From Bradyrhizobium daqingense (GTDB lineage: Bacteria > Pseudomonadota > Alphaproteobacteria > Rhizobiales > Xanthobacteraceae), in contig NZ_CP088014.1 in assembly GCF_021044685.1 (NCBI RefSeq), forward strand, positions 2,218,001-2,282,000: a stretch of 64,000 nt of DNA. Reading direction: 5' to 3'. Positions 26,484 through 35,757 of the stretch are shown piece by piece. The notes under the pieces were generated by a model that searched no databases, had not been told where the DNA came from, and was given only the letters and a program-made list of their open reading frames with translations. The position numbers were made by a program, and so were the translations under genes. Positions within the stretch are counted from its first letter, which is position 1. Each line of letters starts with the position of its first letter.

Positions 26484-26940
26484 GCCGTCTCGACCTCTTG
26501 CCTTCTTGTTGTGTTTGATACGCACGCGGCTGGCCCGGCGAACTCCCTCAACGTCGCTAGCGAGCCCCTCGGAAGCGCTGCTGCGATTCCTCGGTGTCGC
26601 TCTTGCGATCCCCTTGGATCAGCGCGGGCCTGTCGCGGATCAAGTGATGTGATTTGCGGAATCTGCGCAACGGGGTCCCGAGTCCGTCCACAAGCCAGGA
26701 CTCGTTCGTCCACAGCTCATCTCCGCCACAATTCTTAACGCAGGAGGCCGCAATCCCGTGGAGGAGAACAAACCGGAATCGGATTCGCGCGGAAGGGGCG
26801 CCAAGCCTCAAATTCCGTCCCGCGGGGCCGTACCGCTGCAATGGCATGGGACCATGCGATTTGCCCATGCGGAACCCGCTTGCCGCGGTGGCGCGCGAGC
26901 GGCATATTTCCAGGCAGGCCGTTCATCCCGAACGGCCGAT
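26484..26940. other. 457-bp region between YbjN gene and FMN riboswitch
   Basis: Must contain the promoters of the divergent YbjN and ribH units. A GTG-started frame at 26758-26958 (66 codons, AGGAGG 9 nt upstream) runs into the riboswitch, but I recognise no family. No repeats or hairpins stand out. Confidence 0.4.
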
Positions 26941-27091
26941 GTTCTCAGGGCGGGGTGAAAGTCCCCACCGGCGGTAAGGGCCGAAAGGCCTAAGCCCGCG
27001 AGCGCCTTCCGCGAGGGTGATCCCGAAGGGAAGGGTCAGCAGATTCGGTGCAACTCCGAAGCCGACGGTCAAAGTCCGGATGAAAGAGAAC
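26941..27091 (+). promoter_or_regulatory. FMN riboswitch (RFN element)
   Basis: P1 closes as GTTCTC (26941-26946) with GAGAAC (27086-27091). The conserved core is visible: AGGGCGGGGTGAAAGTCCCC then ACCGGCGGTAAGGGC, the AAGCCCGCGAGCG junction, GGTCAGCAGATTCGGT and CCGACGGTCAAAGTCCGGAT. It lies 81 nt before the ribH start. Between them CGCATC-GCAA-GATGCG (27105-27120) forms a short hairpin without a U-run, so control may act at translation instead of by a classical terminator. FMN would shut off lumazine synthase. Confidence 0.95.
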
Positions 27092-27172
27092 GGTCGGTGA
27101 CAGACGCATCGCAAGATGCGGCTGTTTGTCGTTCCGTGTGCCCTGATTCTGGTCCTTAAACCGAGGAAAGCC

Positions 27173-27760
27173 ATGAATCAGATGTTGCAAGATCCCCAAG
27201 CTGAAACTTCCCAAGCCGAAACGTCCCAAGCCGAAACTGAAGTCGGCCAACCGCCGGTTCCGAAAGGGCCTGCGACCGAGCACCCGCGCTTCGCAAAGCC
27301 GCAGCGGGTGGCGTTCGTGCAGGCCTGCTGGCACCGCGACGTGGTCGAAGAGGCCCGCATCGCCTTCATGAGGGAGGCCGAAGCGCGGCACCTCACCCAT
27401 GTCGACGTGTTCGAGGTGCCGGGCTCGTTCGAGATTCCGCTGCACGCCCAGGTCCTCGCCAAGACGCGGCGCTACACCGCCATCGTTGCGGCCGGCCTCG
27501 TCGTCGACGGCGGCATCTACCGCCACGAATTCGTCGCCGACACTGTGATCAAGGCGCTGATGGACGTGCAGCTGCGCACCGAGGTGCCGGTGTTCTCAGC
27601 CGTGCTGACGCCGCAGCAATTCCACGAGACCGAGGTGCACTACGACTTCTTCCGCAGGCATTTCGCCATCAAGGGCGTCGAAGTCGCGGCCGCCTGTGCC
27701 GAGACATTGCTCGGCCTCGAACGCCTGCGCGGCCAGGTCGCGGCGGGGATCGTGGGGTAG
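27173..27760 (+). CDS. ribH: 6,7-dimethyl-8-ribityllumazine synthase (RibH2 type)
   Basis: 195 residues. FVQACWHRDVVEEA matches the RibH2-type N-terminal motif, with Trp next to the substrate site; PGSFEIPLHAQVLA and AAGLVVDGGIYRHEFVADTV carry the remaining active-site residues, including the catalytic His. It condenses the pyrimidinedione with dihydroxybutanone phosphate. The first 35 residues are a low-complexity extension with QAETSQAETSQAET tandem repeats. Start: ATG preceded by GAGGAAAG. It is the only gene behind the FMN riboswitch; the rest of the riboflavin operon is not in this window. Confidence 0.94.
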   Translation: MNQMLQDPQAETSQAETSQAETEVGQPPVPKGPATEHPRFAKPQRVAFVQACWHRDVVEEARIAFMREAEARHLTHVDVFEVPGSFEIPLHAQVLAKTRRYTAIVAAGLVVDGGIYRHEFVADTVIKALMDVQLRTEVPVFSAVLTPQQFHETEVHYDFFRRHFAIKGVEVAAACAETLLGLERLRGQVAAGIVG

Positions 27761-27766
27761 GCACTG

Positions 27767-27868
27767 GTCATTCCGGGGCGCGCGCAGCGCGAGCCCGATT
27801 CCTTTATCGACACGGATGGCCGCAACATGGATTCCGGGATCGGCGCTGACGGGTCGCCCCGGAATGAT
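27767..27868. repeat. Intergenic repeat, family B (copy 2)
   Basis: GTCATTCCGGGGCGCGCGC ... GGATTCCGGGATCGGC ... GCCCCGGAATGAT. Inverted ends as in copy 1. Lies between the convergent ribH and ATP-grasp genes. Confidence 0.8.
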
Positions 27869-27906
27869 AGGCTCGACCAAGATCTCCGGCCGCTAGCGGG
27901 CCGTGG

Positions 27907-28941
27907 TCAGCCCATCGATACACCTGCCTTCGCCCGGCTGATCCCGAGGGTCAGGATACGGTGCAGGAGGTCCGGGTATTCGAGCCCGGCATGCTGGGCG
28001 GCCGTGGCGAATTCCTGGCTCTTCGCGATCTCGGGGTTAGGATTGGCCTCGATGAAATACGGCGTACCATCGGCGGCGAGACGGAAATCGATGCGCGCGT
28101 AGCCGTCGAGGCCGAGCGCCCGGTAGATGCGTTTCGCGGCGCGCTGGATGCGTGCGGTCACTTCGGGCGCCAGATCCTTCGCCGGCCCGTCGACGATGCC
28201 GACCTTCTCCTGATAATCGGTGTCGTGCTTGGCTTTCTCCGTGGCGATGTGCCGAGACCTGCGCCCGCCCATGCTGCCGAATTTCAGTTCCCAAACCGGC
28301 AGGACACGCAGCCGGTTGTTGCCGAGCACGCCGACATAGAGCTCTCGCCCCTCGATGAACTGCTCGGCGATGGCCGCGGATTCGACCCGCTCGTGGATGA
28401 ACGCGACGCGTTCGGCAAGCTTCTCGTCGGTATCCACGATCGACGCCTGCGAGATGCCGAACGAGCCGTCCATGTTCAGGCTCTTGACGATCAGCGGCAG
28501 CGCAAGACGCGTCGGACGTTTTACCTTGCGGCGCATCGGGAAGACGGCGAAAGCCGGCGCCGCGATCCGGCGATGATGCACAAGCGTCTTCGACAGATCC
28601 TTGCCGCGCGCCAGGATCAGGCCGCGCGGGTTGCAGCCGGTATAAGCGACCTTCATCAATTCGAGATAGCTCGCGATGTGCTGGTCATAGGCGACGTTGT
28701 TGTGGAATTCCTCCAGCAACGTAAACACCACGTGCGGCTTGAACTCCTCGATCGCCTCGCGCACCGGCTTGATCTCGTCCTGGGCGCCGAGGGCGCGAAC
28801 CTCGTGGCCGGCGGCGCGCAGGGTGCTCACGACGTCGTATTCCGTTTTCCACGTGTTGATCTCCTGCGGCGTGTATCCGTCGCTCGAGTCCGGCGGCAGG
28901 AAGTCCGGATGCATCAGCACCAGAATACGGAGACGTCTCAT
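27907..28941 (-). CDS. D-alanine--D-alanine ligase-like ATP-grasp protein
   Basis: 344 residues. The C-terminal half is an ATP-grasp fold: LPLIVKSLNMDGSFGISQAS (Lys and Gly-rich loop), AEQFIEGRELYVGVLGN, YARIDFRLAADGTPYFIEANPNPEI, in which the Asp, Glu and Asn ligate Mg-ATP. The N-terminal half (LVLMHPDFLPP, VVFTLLEEFHNNVAYDQHIASYLEL) resembles Ddl. It differs from housekeeping Ddl in length and context, so it probably joins a different acid to an amine. The start at 28941 overlaps the stop of the upstream metallopeptidase gene as ATGA; an ATG four codons further upstream is possible. Confidence 0.85.
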   Translation of the reverse strand: MRRLRILVLMHPDFLPPDSSDGYTPQEINTWKTEYDVVSTLRAAGHEVRALGAQDEIKPVREAIEEFKPHVVFTLLEEFHNNVAYDQHIASYLELMKVAYTGCNPRGLILARGKDLSKTLVHHRRIAAPAFAVFPMRRKVKRPTRLALPLIVKSLNMDGSFGISQASIVDTDEKLAERVAFIHERVESAAIAEQFIEGRELYVGVLGNNRLRVLPVWELKFGSMGGRRSRHIATEKAKHDTDYQEKVGIVDGPAKDLAPEVTARIQRAAKRIYRALGLDGYARIDFRLAADGTPYFIEANPNPEIAKSQEFATAAQHAGLEYPDLLHRILTLGISRAKAGVSMG

Positions 28942-29966
28942 AGCGCGATCCATTTGCGCCGAGACGGGCCAAACAGCGCGTGCATCGTCTTGGCGGTCAC
29001 GAGGACGATGAAATCGAGAACGAGCTTCTGTTCGGGGCCAACGGCCCGCAAATCGAGATCGCGGCAGCGGGAGATCATCTCGTCAAGCACCGCATCAAGC
29101 GTGAGCTGGTTCTCACCCGTCCAGCGCGCGACCAATTGCCTGATCTGGGCGCGGTGCCGCCTGATCAGGGTCGAGGCCGGCGTTGACCGATGGTGCCGCG
29201 GATCGGCTGAAAACAGCCGGGAGAGGTCGCGGTCATAGGTCTTTGGTGGCGTGAACGCGTAGAACGCCTGCTTTTTCTTGTAGTGCTCCTCGAGTGTCTG
29301 GCTGAGCCGACCCAGCGGATCGACTCGCTCCCGCGTCGTGATCTGCGGCCGCTTCCCCGCGATCTCACCCATCAGCTCGTCGACATATTCGAGCTTCTTC
29401 AGCGCCGGCCAGCCGGCATATCGCGTTCGCCAGTTCGAGCGCGGCCGCAGCCACACCGCAAAGGTTTCCGCGAAATCTTCGTCCGGATGGCTCTGGGCAT
29501 ACCAGAGCCGAAGGTGCTGGACGTAACGCCGGCTTGCAGGATTGGGCCGGTAATAGCGCGGGTAGTGTTTCGATGACGGGCCGAACAGCTGCTGCCAACG
29601 CCGCCGCCGCTGCAACTGGTAACCGTGCTGCAAGGCGTGCCCGGCCTCGTGACGGAGGATGGCCATGCACTCGCGCCAGGTTCCTCCCTCGACGTCGAAC
29701 ATCATCTTCTTCTCGAGCTTCATCAGGCGCGGATGAGCGAGGTAGAAGGGGATAGCGATGCCGGGCACGTCGCCCGGACTGAACCATTCGCTCGAAATCC
29801 ATGTGTGCGGCCGCAGCCGGATGCCTCGCTCTTCGAGCTCCTCGTAGAGCGTGCCGACGCAGTCCTCCAGCCAGGTGCCTTCGACCGTTACCCTCAGGCT
29901 GCGGAGACGTTGCTTGAGCAACTCGTCATCCGACAGCTTTTCCCAAGCAAATTTCCGGCGTGGCAT
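28938..29966 (-). CDS. Putative zinc metallopeptidase (Peptidase_Mx type)
   Basis: 342 residues. The zinc-binding HExxH is in AILRHEAGHALQHGYQL (about residue 108); a third ligand is probably in DEDFAETFAVWLRPRSNWR. There is no signal peptide; the N terminus MPRRKFAWEKLSDDELL is basic and the protein looks cytosolic. I recall such proteins as putative zinc-binding metallopeptidases of unknown substrate. It is translationally coupled (ATGA) to the downstream ATP-grasp gene, implying that they act on the same peptide or amide. Start: ATG at 29966; the frame is open upstream, but that part resembles nothing. Confidence 0.82.
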   Translation of the reverse strand: MPRRKFAWEKLSDDELLKQRLRSLRVTVEGTWLEDCVGTLYEELEERGIRLRPHTWISSEWFSPGDVPGIAIPFYLAHPRLMKLEKKMMFDVEGGTWRECMAILRHEAGHALQHGYQLQRRRRWQQLFGPSSKHYPRYYRPNPASRRYVQHLRLWYAQSHPDEDFAETFAVWLRPRSNWRTRYAGWPALKKLEYVDELMGEIAGKRPQITTRERVDPLGRLSQTLEEHYKKKQAFYAFTPPKTYDRDLSRLFSADPRHHRSTPASTLIRRHRAQIRQLVARWTGENQLTLDAVLDEMISRCRDLDLRAVGPEQKLVLDFIVLVTAKTMHALFGPSRRKWIAL

Positions 29967-30071
29967 CAGGCATCCAGAGGGCAGAGAGGACTCGATCTGG
30001 ATGATGTCATGGGCCGGCGCCGGCAACAACCCGCGGGGGCTATGAGGGGCCGTGGCGTAGGGGAGGTCGTC

Positions 30072-30172
30072 GTCACTCCGGGGCGGGCGTCGCACGCGCC
30101 CAACCCAGCGATCTCCACGGATTGCCGGAGATGGATTCCGGGTTCGGCACTGGGCGCCGTCCCGGAATGACG
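30072..30172. repeat. Intergenic repeat, family B (copy 3)
   Basis: GTCACTCCGGGGCGGGCGTC ... GGATTCCGGGTTCGGC ... CGTCCCGGAATGACGG. Ends 4 nt before the prs stop codon on the minus strand, so it forms the 3' flank of that transcript. Confidence 0.8.
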
Positions 30173-30175
30173 GTG

Positions 30176-31129
<954 letters not shown>

Positions 31130-31323
31130 GGACGCTTCCTCCCGCGCTTTGCTGGATACGACGTTCAACATCAGAAAATACCCACTGGCAGCACGGTTAC
31201 GACGGGCGAGGAAATATCAGGCGAGAGGCTGCAATGGCAACCCGGGATGCTACGTTTTCCCTTCGAAAATCCTGAGTCGGGCCAACGGCTTGGCCGCGAC
31301 TTGAGGCCGTGGTTTAGCGGGGG

Positions 31324-31941
31324 TTATTGCGCGGCATAGCCAAGCGCCGAGGCCGGCATGTCCGGCACGGGCGTCTCCTTGATCACGCTTGCCACCGCCG
31401 GTCCGCGCAGGTTCGGAGCCGCGCCGGGAGCATCCGGCGTCCCGTTGATCATGTTGGAAAGTCCGCTGAATCCGGCCTGGGCGATCTTGCGCAAAACGAG
31501 GTCGTCGGCAGCGCCCCAGGGGTCGCGACCGCCCCTGGCGGAGGTGGGTTCCTCGCCGGAGAGGCGCAGCGCCCGCTGCTGGTTGGCGTCGTAGACGTCC
31601 CAGACCCAGGCGATCACGGTCTTGCCGCGCACCACCTGAGCCGAGAGGTAGCTGCGCACGCGATAGGCGGCCGTCCCCTCGCGGGAAACGACCGACAGGC
31701 TGCGCAGCTTGGATTCGCTGTCGAGCACGCCGACCATGCGGTCGAACACCTGCGGTGGCGGCCCATCGATGGATTCAAACGCCACGGTGGCGCCGCTGCC
31801 ACTGCTCGGTGCCATCGCATAGGAGTTGGCGGCACCACTGCCGCCTCCGGCGCAGCCGCCAAGCGCGGTCGCCGCCGCCAGCAGCATGACCGCCAGCACG
31901 CGCGAACCTGCACGGCCCAAGATGAACGACGCGTCCCTCAT
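31324..31941 (-). CDS. Lipoprotein of unknown function
   Basis: 205 residues with a signal peptide and lipobox: VMLLAAATALGGC-AGGGSG, Cys at about residue 30. The mature part starts with a Gly/Ser/Ala-rich linker, followed by TVAFESIDGPPPQVFDRMVGVLDSES and YRVRSYLSAQVVRGKTVIAWVWDVYD, a pattern I have seen in rhizobial hypothetical lipoproteins. No enzyme motif. The start is the ATG closest to the basic MRDASFILGRAGSR n-region. TTAA repeats just upstream (31960-31978) are spaced 6 nt apart. Confidence 0.75.
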   Translation of the reverse strand: MRDASFILGRAGSRVLAVMLLAAATALGGCAGGGSGAANSYAMAPSSGSGATVAFESIDGPPPQVFDRMVGVLDSESKLRSLSVVSREGTAAYRVRSYLSAQVVRGKTVIAWVWDVYDANQQRALRLSGEEPTSARGGRDPWGAADDLVLRKIAQAGFSGLSNMINGTPDAPGAAPNLRGPAVASVIKETPVPDMPASALGYAAQ

Positions 31942-32091
31942 TATGGAGGGCAGCGATATCGTTAAAATCGATTAAGGTCTAGGGCGGCGGCGGCACAACG
32001 CACGGTCCTGTCGCCCCGGAATGACACGGGGTTGCCCGTGTGTTCACGCTTCGACCGCGCAGCCTTCAAGGCGACGGTGCGTGTCCCGGAC

Positions 32092-32220
32092 GCGCTGCGG
32101 CGCGCAGTGCCGCTGCGCCGAGCCGAGACCCAGATAAGCCGCCGAGATCGAGATTGAAGAGACATGGGCCCCGGCTCAGCGGCGCATCACTTGCGTGCTG
32201 CCCCGCGTCCGGGGCACGAG
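32092..32220. repeat. Intergenic inverted repeat, family C (copy 1)
   Basis: TGTCCCGGACGCGCTGCGGC...GAGCCGAGACCCAG and the opposite arm GGGCCCCGGCTCAGCGGCGC...GCGTCCGGGGCACGAG. Similar units occur at 38372 and 40521. Lies directly before the pgeF stop codon on the minus strand. Confidence 0.75.
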
Positions 32221-32223
32221 ATC

Positions 32224-32991
32224 TCATCCTTCGAGCGCGATCGCGTGGATGTGACGGCCGTAATCCGGCTCCTTGCGATGCACCGAGCGGCGATAGCTGA
32301 AGAAGCGTTCGTCCGCATAGGTGTCGAGGCCGAGATCGTCGATCATCAAAATGCCGGCGGCTTCGAGCCGCTCGCGGATGAAGCCGGCGAGATCGAACAT
32401 CGCATGGCCCTCGCGCTCCGACGGGATGAAGAACATGGCGTTGTCCGCATCCGCCTCGATGAAGCGCGCGACGAACTCGTTGCCGACTTCGTAGCTCTCC
32501 TGCCGGATCAGCGGGCCGATCGCGGCGATGATGCCGCTGCGGGTGGCACCGAGCTTCTCCATCGCGGCGATCGTTGCTTCCAGCACGCCGGTCAGCGCGC
32601 CCTTCCAGCCGGCATGCGCGCCGCCGATCACGCGCGCATGGGGATCGACGAACAGCACCGGTCCGCAATCCGCGGTGGAGACGCCGAGCGCGATGCCGGG
32701 CGTCTTCGTCACCAGCGCATCGCCCTTCGGCCGCGGCCCGCTCGGCCAGGGCGCCTCGGCGACGCGCACGTCGGGCGAATGGATCTGGTGCAGGCTGAGG
32801 AAGCGCTCGGGCCCGACGCCGACATGCTCCGCCATGCGGCGCCGGTTCTCCGCGACGAGAGCCTGATCGTCGTGGGAGCCGAGCCCGCCGTTCAGCGCCG
32901 AATAGATGCCGCTGGAGACACCGCCCTCGCGGGTGAAGAAAGCATGGCGCAGGCCGGGCACCGCCGATAGCAGCGACGAAGTGAGGGTCAT
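32224..32991 (-). CDS. pgeF: Peptidoglycan editing factor / YfiH-family multicopper-like oxidoreductase
   Basis: 255 residues. Family signature residues: HQIHSPDV, STADCGPVLFVDPHARVIGGAHAGWKGALTGVLEATI (metal ligands Cys and His) and AAIGPLIRQESYEVGNEF, FDLAGFIRERL. Such proteins edit peptidoglycan precursors in E. coli (YfiH) and act as purine nucleoside enzymes in other systems (LACC1-type). Start: ATG at 32991, overlapping the MidA-type gene stop (ATGA). Third gene of the lgt-midA-pgeF string. Confidence 0.9.
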   Translation of the reverse strand: MTLTSSLLSAVPGLRHAFFTREGGVSSGIYSALNGGLGSHDDQALVAENRRRMAEHVGVGPERFLSLHQIHSPDVRVAEAPWPSGPRPKGDALVTKTPGIALGVSTADCGPVLFVDPHARVIGGAHAGWKGALTGVLEATIAAMEKLGATRSGIIAAIGPLIRQESYEVGNEFVARFIEADADNAMFFIPSEREGHAMFDLAGFIRERLEAAGILMIDDLGLDTYADERFFSYRRSVHRKEPDYGRHIHAIALEG

Positions 32992-34106
32992 CAATTGTCT
33001 CCGGCGTATTCGAGATCGCTGAGGCCGGCAAGACCCGTCAGCCGCGGCTCGGAGATGCCTAGCACCTTGAACATCGAGCCCATGCCGCTGCGCCCGGTAT
33101 CGGTCAGGCGCTTGAGCGCCACCGAGATGTCGGTGGCGACTTCAGGCGTCGCCTTCTGCATCAAGGCGGCGGCGCGGGTGTCGATGCCGACGCGCTTGAG
33201 GAAGTCGCCCTGCGTCACCGGGCCATGGACGCGCGCGCCGACATCCTCCGCCGCGCGCGCCAGCGCCTGGAAATCGACATGGGCGGTGACGTCGGCCTGG
33301 CCCGGCGCCTTCAGGGGATCGGTGAAAGTGTGGCGCGCGATCGCCTGGAAGGTGTCGCCGGCATCGCTGCGCAAATGACCGTAGTCGATGATCAGCGCTG
33401 CGCCGTCCTGGTCACGCACGCGCGTTGCAAGCTTCATGATCTCGCCGTCGGGCCGCCATTCGAATACGGCGCCGATCGGGGCGGCGCGCACCAAGGGCGG
33501 CAGCAGCACGTCGAAGCGCGGCGTCGGCTCGGGCGCTGCGCCGAACTGCAGCTTGCCGTTGGGATCGATCTCGATCACGCGCTCGTGCCAGCCGTTCTCG
33601 AGCCTGACCATCTGGTGGATCGGCAGCACGTCGAAATATTCGTTGGCGAGGATGATGCTCGGTCCTTCCGGCACCTCGTCGATGCTGTCGTGCCAGGCGA
33701 TGTTGCGGACGTTCGCCAGCGTCGCGCCCTGCCGCTCGCGCAGCACCGGGTTGACCTCGACCAAGTGGATATGAAGTGCCTGATAGAGCGGCGGCAGCAC
33801 GCGCAAGGCGCGTAGCGCATCGGCCATCATGGTGCCGCGGCCGGGACCGAGCTCGATCAGCCGCAGGAATTGCGGTGAGCCCATCTGTTTCCACACCGAG
33901 GCGGTCCACAACCCCAGGAGCTCGCCGAACATCTGGCTGACCTCGGGCGCCGTGGTGAAGTCGCCCTCGCGCCCGAGCGGGTCGCGCGAGACATAATAGC
34001 CGTAGCGCGGATGCATCAGGCACAGTTCCATGTACCGCCAGACCGGCATCGGGCCTGAGGATTTGATCAGCGCCTTGATCTCGTTGAGTAGCGGCTGGTC
34101 GCTCAC
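32991..34106 (-). CDS. MidA/NDUFAF7-family SAM-dependent methyltransferase
   Basis: 371 residues. YMELCLMHPRYGYYVSRDPLGREGDFTTAPEVSQMFGELLGLW is the conserved N-terminal block of PF02636; SAM binding is in LRLIELGPGRGTMMADALRAL, and IILANEYFDVLPIHQ follows. The human homologue methylates an arginine of the complex I subunit NDUFS2. Whether the bacterial protein does the same is not known to me. It follows lgt by 21 nt and overlaps pgeF by ATGA. Confidence 0.92.
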   Translation of the reverse strand: MSDQPLLNEIKALIKSSGPMPVWRYMELCLMHPRYGYYVSRDPLGREGDFTTAPEVSQMFGELLGLWTASVWKQMGSPQFLRLIELGPGRGTMMADALRALRVLPPLYQALHIHLVEVNPVLRERQGATLANVRNIAWHDSIDEVPEGPSIILANEYFDVLPIHQMVRLENGWHERVIEIDPNGKLQFGAAPEPTPRFDVLLPPLVRAAPIGAVFEWRPDGEIMKLATRVRDQDGAALIIDYGHLRSDAGDTFQAIARHTFTDPLKAPGQADVTAHVDFQALARAAEDVGARVHGPVTQGDFLKRVGIDTRAAALMQKATPEVATDISVALKRLTDTGRSGMGSMFKVLGISEPRLTGLAGLSDLEYAGDN

Positions 34107-34127
34107 GGTCTATCTTCTCGAAATGAA

Positions 34128-34973
34128 TTAACTGACGGCCGCGATCGGCTTCGGCGCACCGCGCCTGACTGCCCATACAATAAGTATGAGGCCGACGATA
34201 AGCATCGGGATCGACAACAGCATGCCCATGGTTAATCCGCCCCAGAGGAAGCCGAGCTGCGCGTCCGGCTCGCGGAAATGCTCGCCGGCGATGCGGGCCA
34301 GGCCATAGATCAGGATGAAGGCGCCGAGGATCATGCCGGGCCGTTTCAAGGCGCCGAAGCGGATCATGATCGCAAGCACGGTGAGGAGGAGGAGGCCCTC
34401 CATGCCGGCCTGGTAAAGCTGGCTCGGATGGCGCGGCAGATGTGTGGGGTCGTTGGGGAAGATCATGGCCCAGGGCAGGCTCGCATCGGTGGCGCGGCCC
34501 CACAATTCGCCGTTGATGAAATTGGCGATGCGTCCGAGCAGCAGCCCGACCGGAGCGACCGCGGTGGTGATGTCGCCCAGCGAGAGAATCGAGATCTTGT
34601 TGCGATAGGCAAACCACATCACCGCGACGACGCAGCCGAGGAAGCCGCCGTGGAACGACATGCCGCCCTCCCACAATCTGAACATCGCGGCGGGATGCTC
34701 GATGAAGAAGGGCAAGTTGTAGAACAGGACATAGCCGGTGCGGCCGCCCAGGATGATGCCGAGCGTGACCCAGAGGATGAAGTCGTCGATCTGCACCAGC
34801 GCCATCGGCGCGGGGCCACCCCACAGGCGCTCCTTCTTCAGCAGCGAGCGCGCATAGAGCCAGCCGAACACGATGCCGCAGATATAGGCCAGCGCGTACC
34901 AGCGGATGGCGAACGGGCCGATCTCGAGCGCGATCGGCTTGAAGGCGGGAAAGTCGATGAGAAGAAAGGGCAT
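34128..34973 (-). CDS. lgt: Prolipoprotein diacylglyceryl transferase
   Basis: 281 residues with seven or so hydrophobic helices. The Lgt signature is [17 protein letters not shown], preceded by the conserved [12 protein letters not shown] segment with the His, and the C-terminal [18 protein letters not shown]. It transfers diacylglycerol from phosphatidylglycerol to the lipobox Cys of prolipoproteins in the inner membrane. It heads the lgt-midA-pgeF operon; 224 bp separate it from the divergent ubiK. Confidence 0.96.
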   Translation of the reverse strand: MPFLLIDFPAFKPIALEIGPFAIRWYALAYICGIVFGWLYARSLLKKERLWGGPAPMALVQIDDFILWVTLGIILGGRTGYVLFYNLPFFIEHPAAMFRLWEGGMSFHGGFLGCVVAVMWFAYRNKISILSLGDITTAVAPVGLLLGRIANFINGELWGRATDASLPWAMIFPNDPTHLPRHPSQLYQAGMEGLLLLTVLAIMIRFGALKRPGMILGAFILIYGLARIAGEHFREPDAQLGFLWGGLTMGMLLSIPMLIVGLILIVWAVRRGAPKPIAAVS

Positions 34974-35197
34974 CGCGCCTTCTATGTCTGAACCCAGATT
35001 GCGGCGCGAGATTTCGGCGATTGCGCGCCAGCCGACGCCCTGTGATTCCTCTTATGCAGGGACGTTGAATACGATTGCAAGGAAACCGGGGCATGACAAG
35101 GATACCGCCGCTTCGCTCTTGAACCGCCCGATCCGGATTGCCATTGTCTTTTCGAGCGTTCGCGCAAAGTTTATCGGAAGCCCGCCAGGAGACCGAA

Positions 35198-35461
35198 ATG
35201 ACCCAGACCAACAACCGGTTTTTCGACGAGATCGGCCGCCTGATGAACGATGCCGCCGGTGCCGCCCAGGGCGTCAAGCGCGAGTTCGATACGGTGATGC
35301 GCACCCAGGCGGAAAAATTCCTGCGCGACATGGATCTGGTCAAGCGCGAGGAGTTCGAGGCGGTCAAGGACATGGCCCGCCTCGCCCGCGAGGAGAATGA
35401 AGCCCTGAAGGCGCGGATCGCGGCGCTGGAGGCGAAGCTCGGCGGCACGCCGACGCCCTGA
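35198..35461 (+). CDS. ubiK: Ubiquinone biosynthesis accessory factor UbiK (BMFP domain)
   Basis: 87 residues. FFDEIGRLMNDAAGAAQGVKREFDTVMRTQAEKFLRDMDLVKREEFE is the amphipathic N-terminal part and ALKARIAALEAKL the C-terminal coiled coil of the BMFP/YqiC family. These bind lipid membranes and assist aerobic ubiquinone synthesis in E. coli. The start has a GGAGACC element; it is a single-gene unit followed by a family A repeat. Confidence 0.85.
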   Translation: MTQTNNRFFDEIGRLMNDAAGAAQGVKREFDTVMRTQAEKFLRDMDLVKREEFEAVKDMARLAREENEALKARIAALEAKLGGTPTP

Positions 35462-35487
35462 CATAAGAGCGCGTGGTCTGCCAACTC

Positions 35488-35610
35488 GTCATGGCCGGGC
35501 CTGACCCGGCCATCCATCCCTTCGAAAGGCTGTTCTGCCTGATGGATGCCCGGGCCTTCGCCTCGCCCAAGCGGCTTCGGCCGCGCAGGCGGGTCAAGCC
35601 CGGGCATGAC
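35488..35610. repeat. Palindromic intergenic repeat, family A (copy 5, long)
   Basis: GTCATGGCCGGGCCTGACCC...CATCCATCCC and the opposite arm GATGGATGCCCGGGCCTTCG ... GGGTCAAGCCCGGGCATGAC. The right arm has about 35 extra bases inserted (CGCCTCGCCCAAGCGGCTTC region), making this the longest copy in the window. Confidence 0.8.
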
Positions 35611-35757
35611 GGGGGGCCATTCTCCTTGTCATTTCCGCATCTTCCGGGTAAAAGCCCGCCACGTCTGCGGCCCCCGCACCCCTGGAGGCTTGCTGCGGAT
35701 GATGCCATGGGCCGCGCTGCGGCCCATTAACTTTTGCAAAAACAAGGACTTAACGAC

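Noticed and set aside
31958..31978. CtrA box before the lipoprotein gene
   Set aside because: The two TTAA cores are 6 nt apart, not 7, and there is no supporting cluster.
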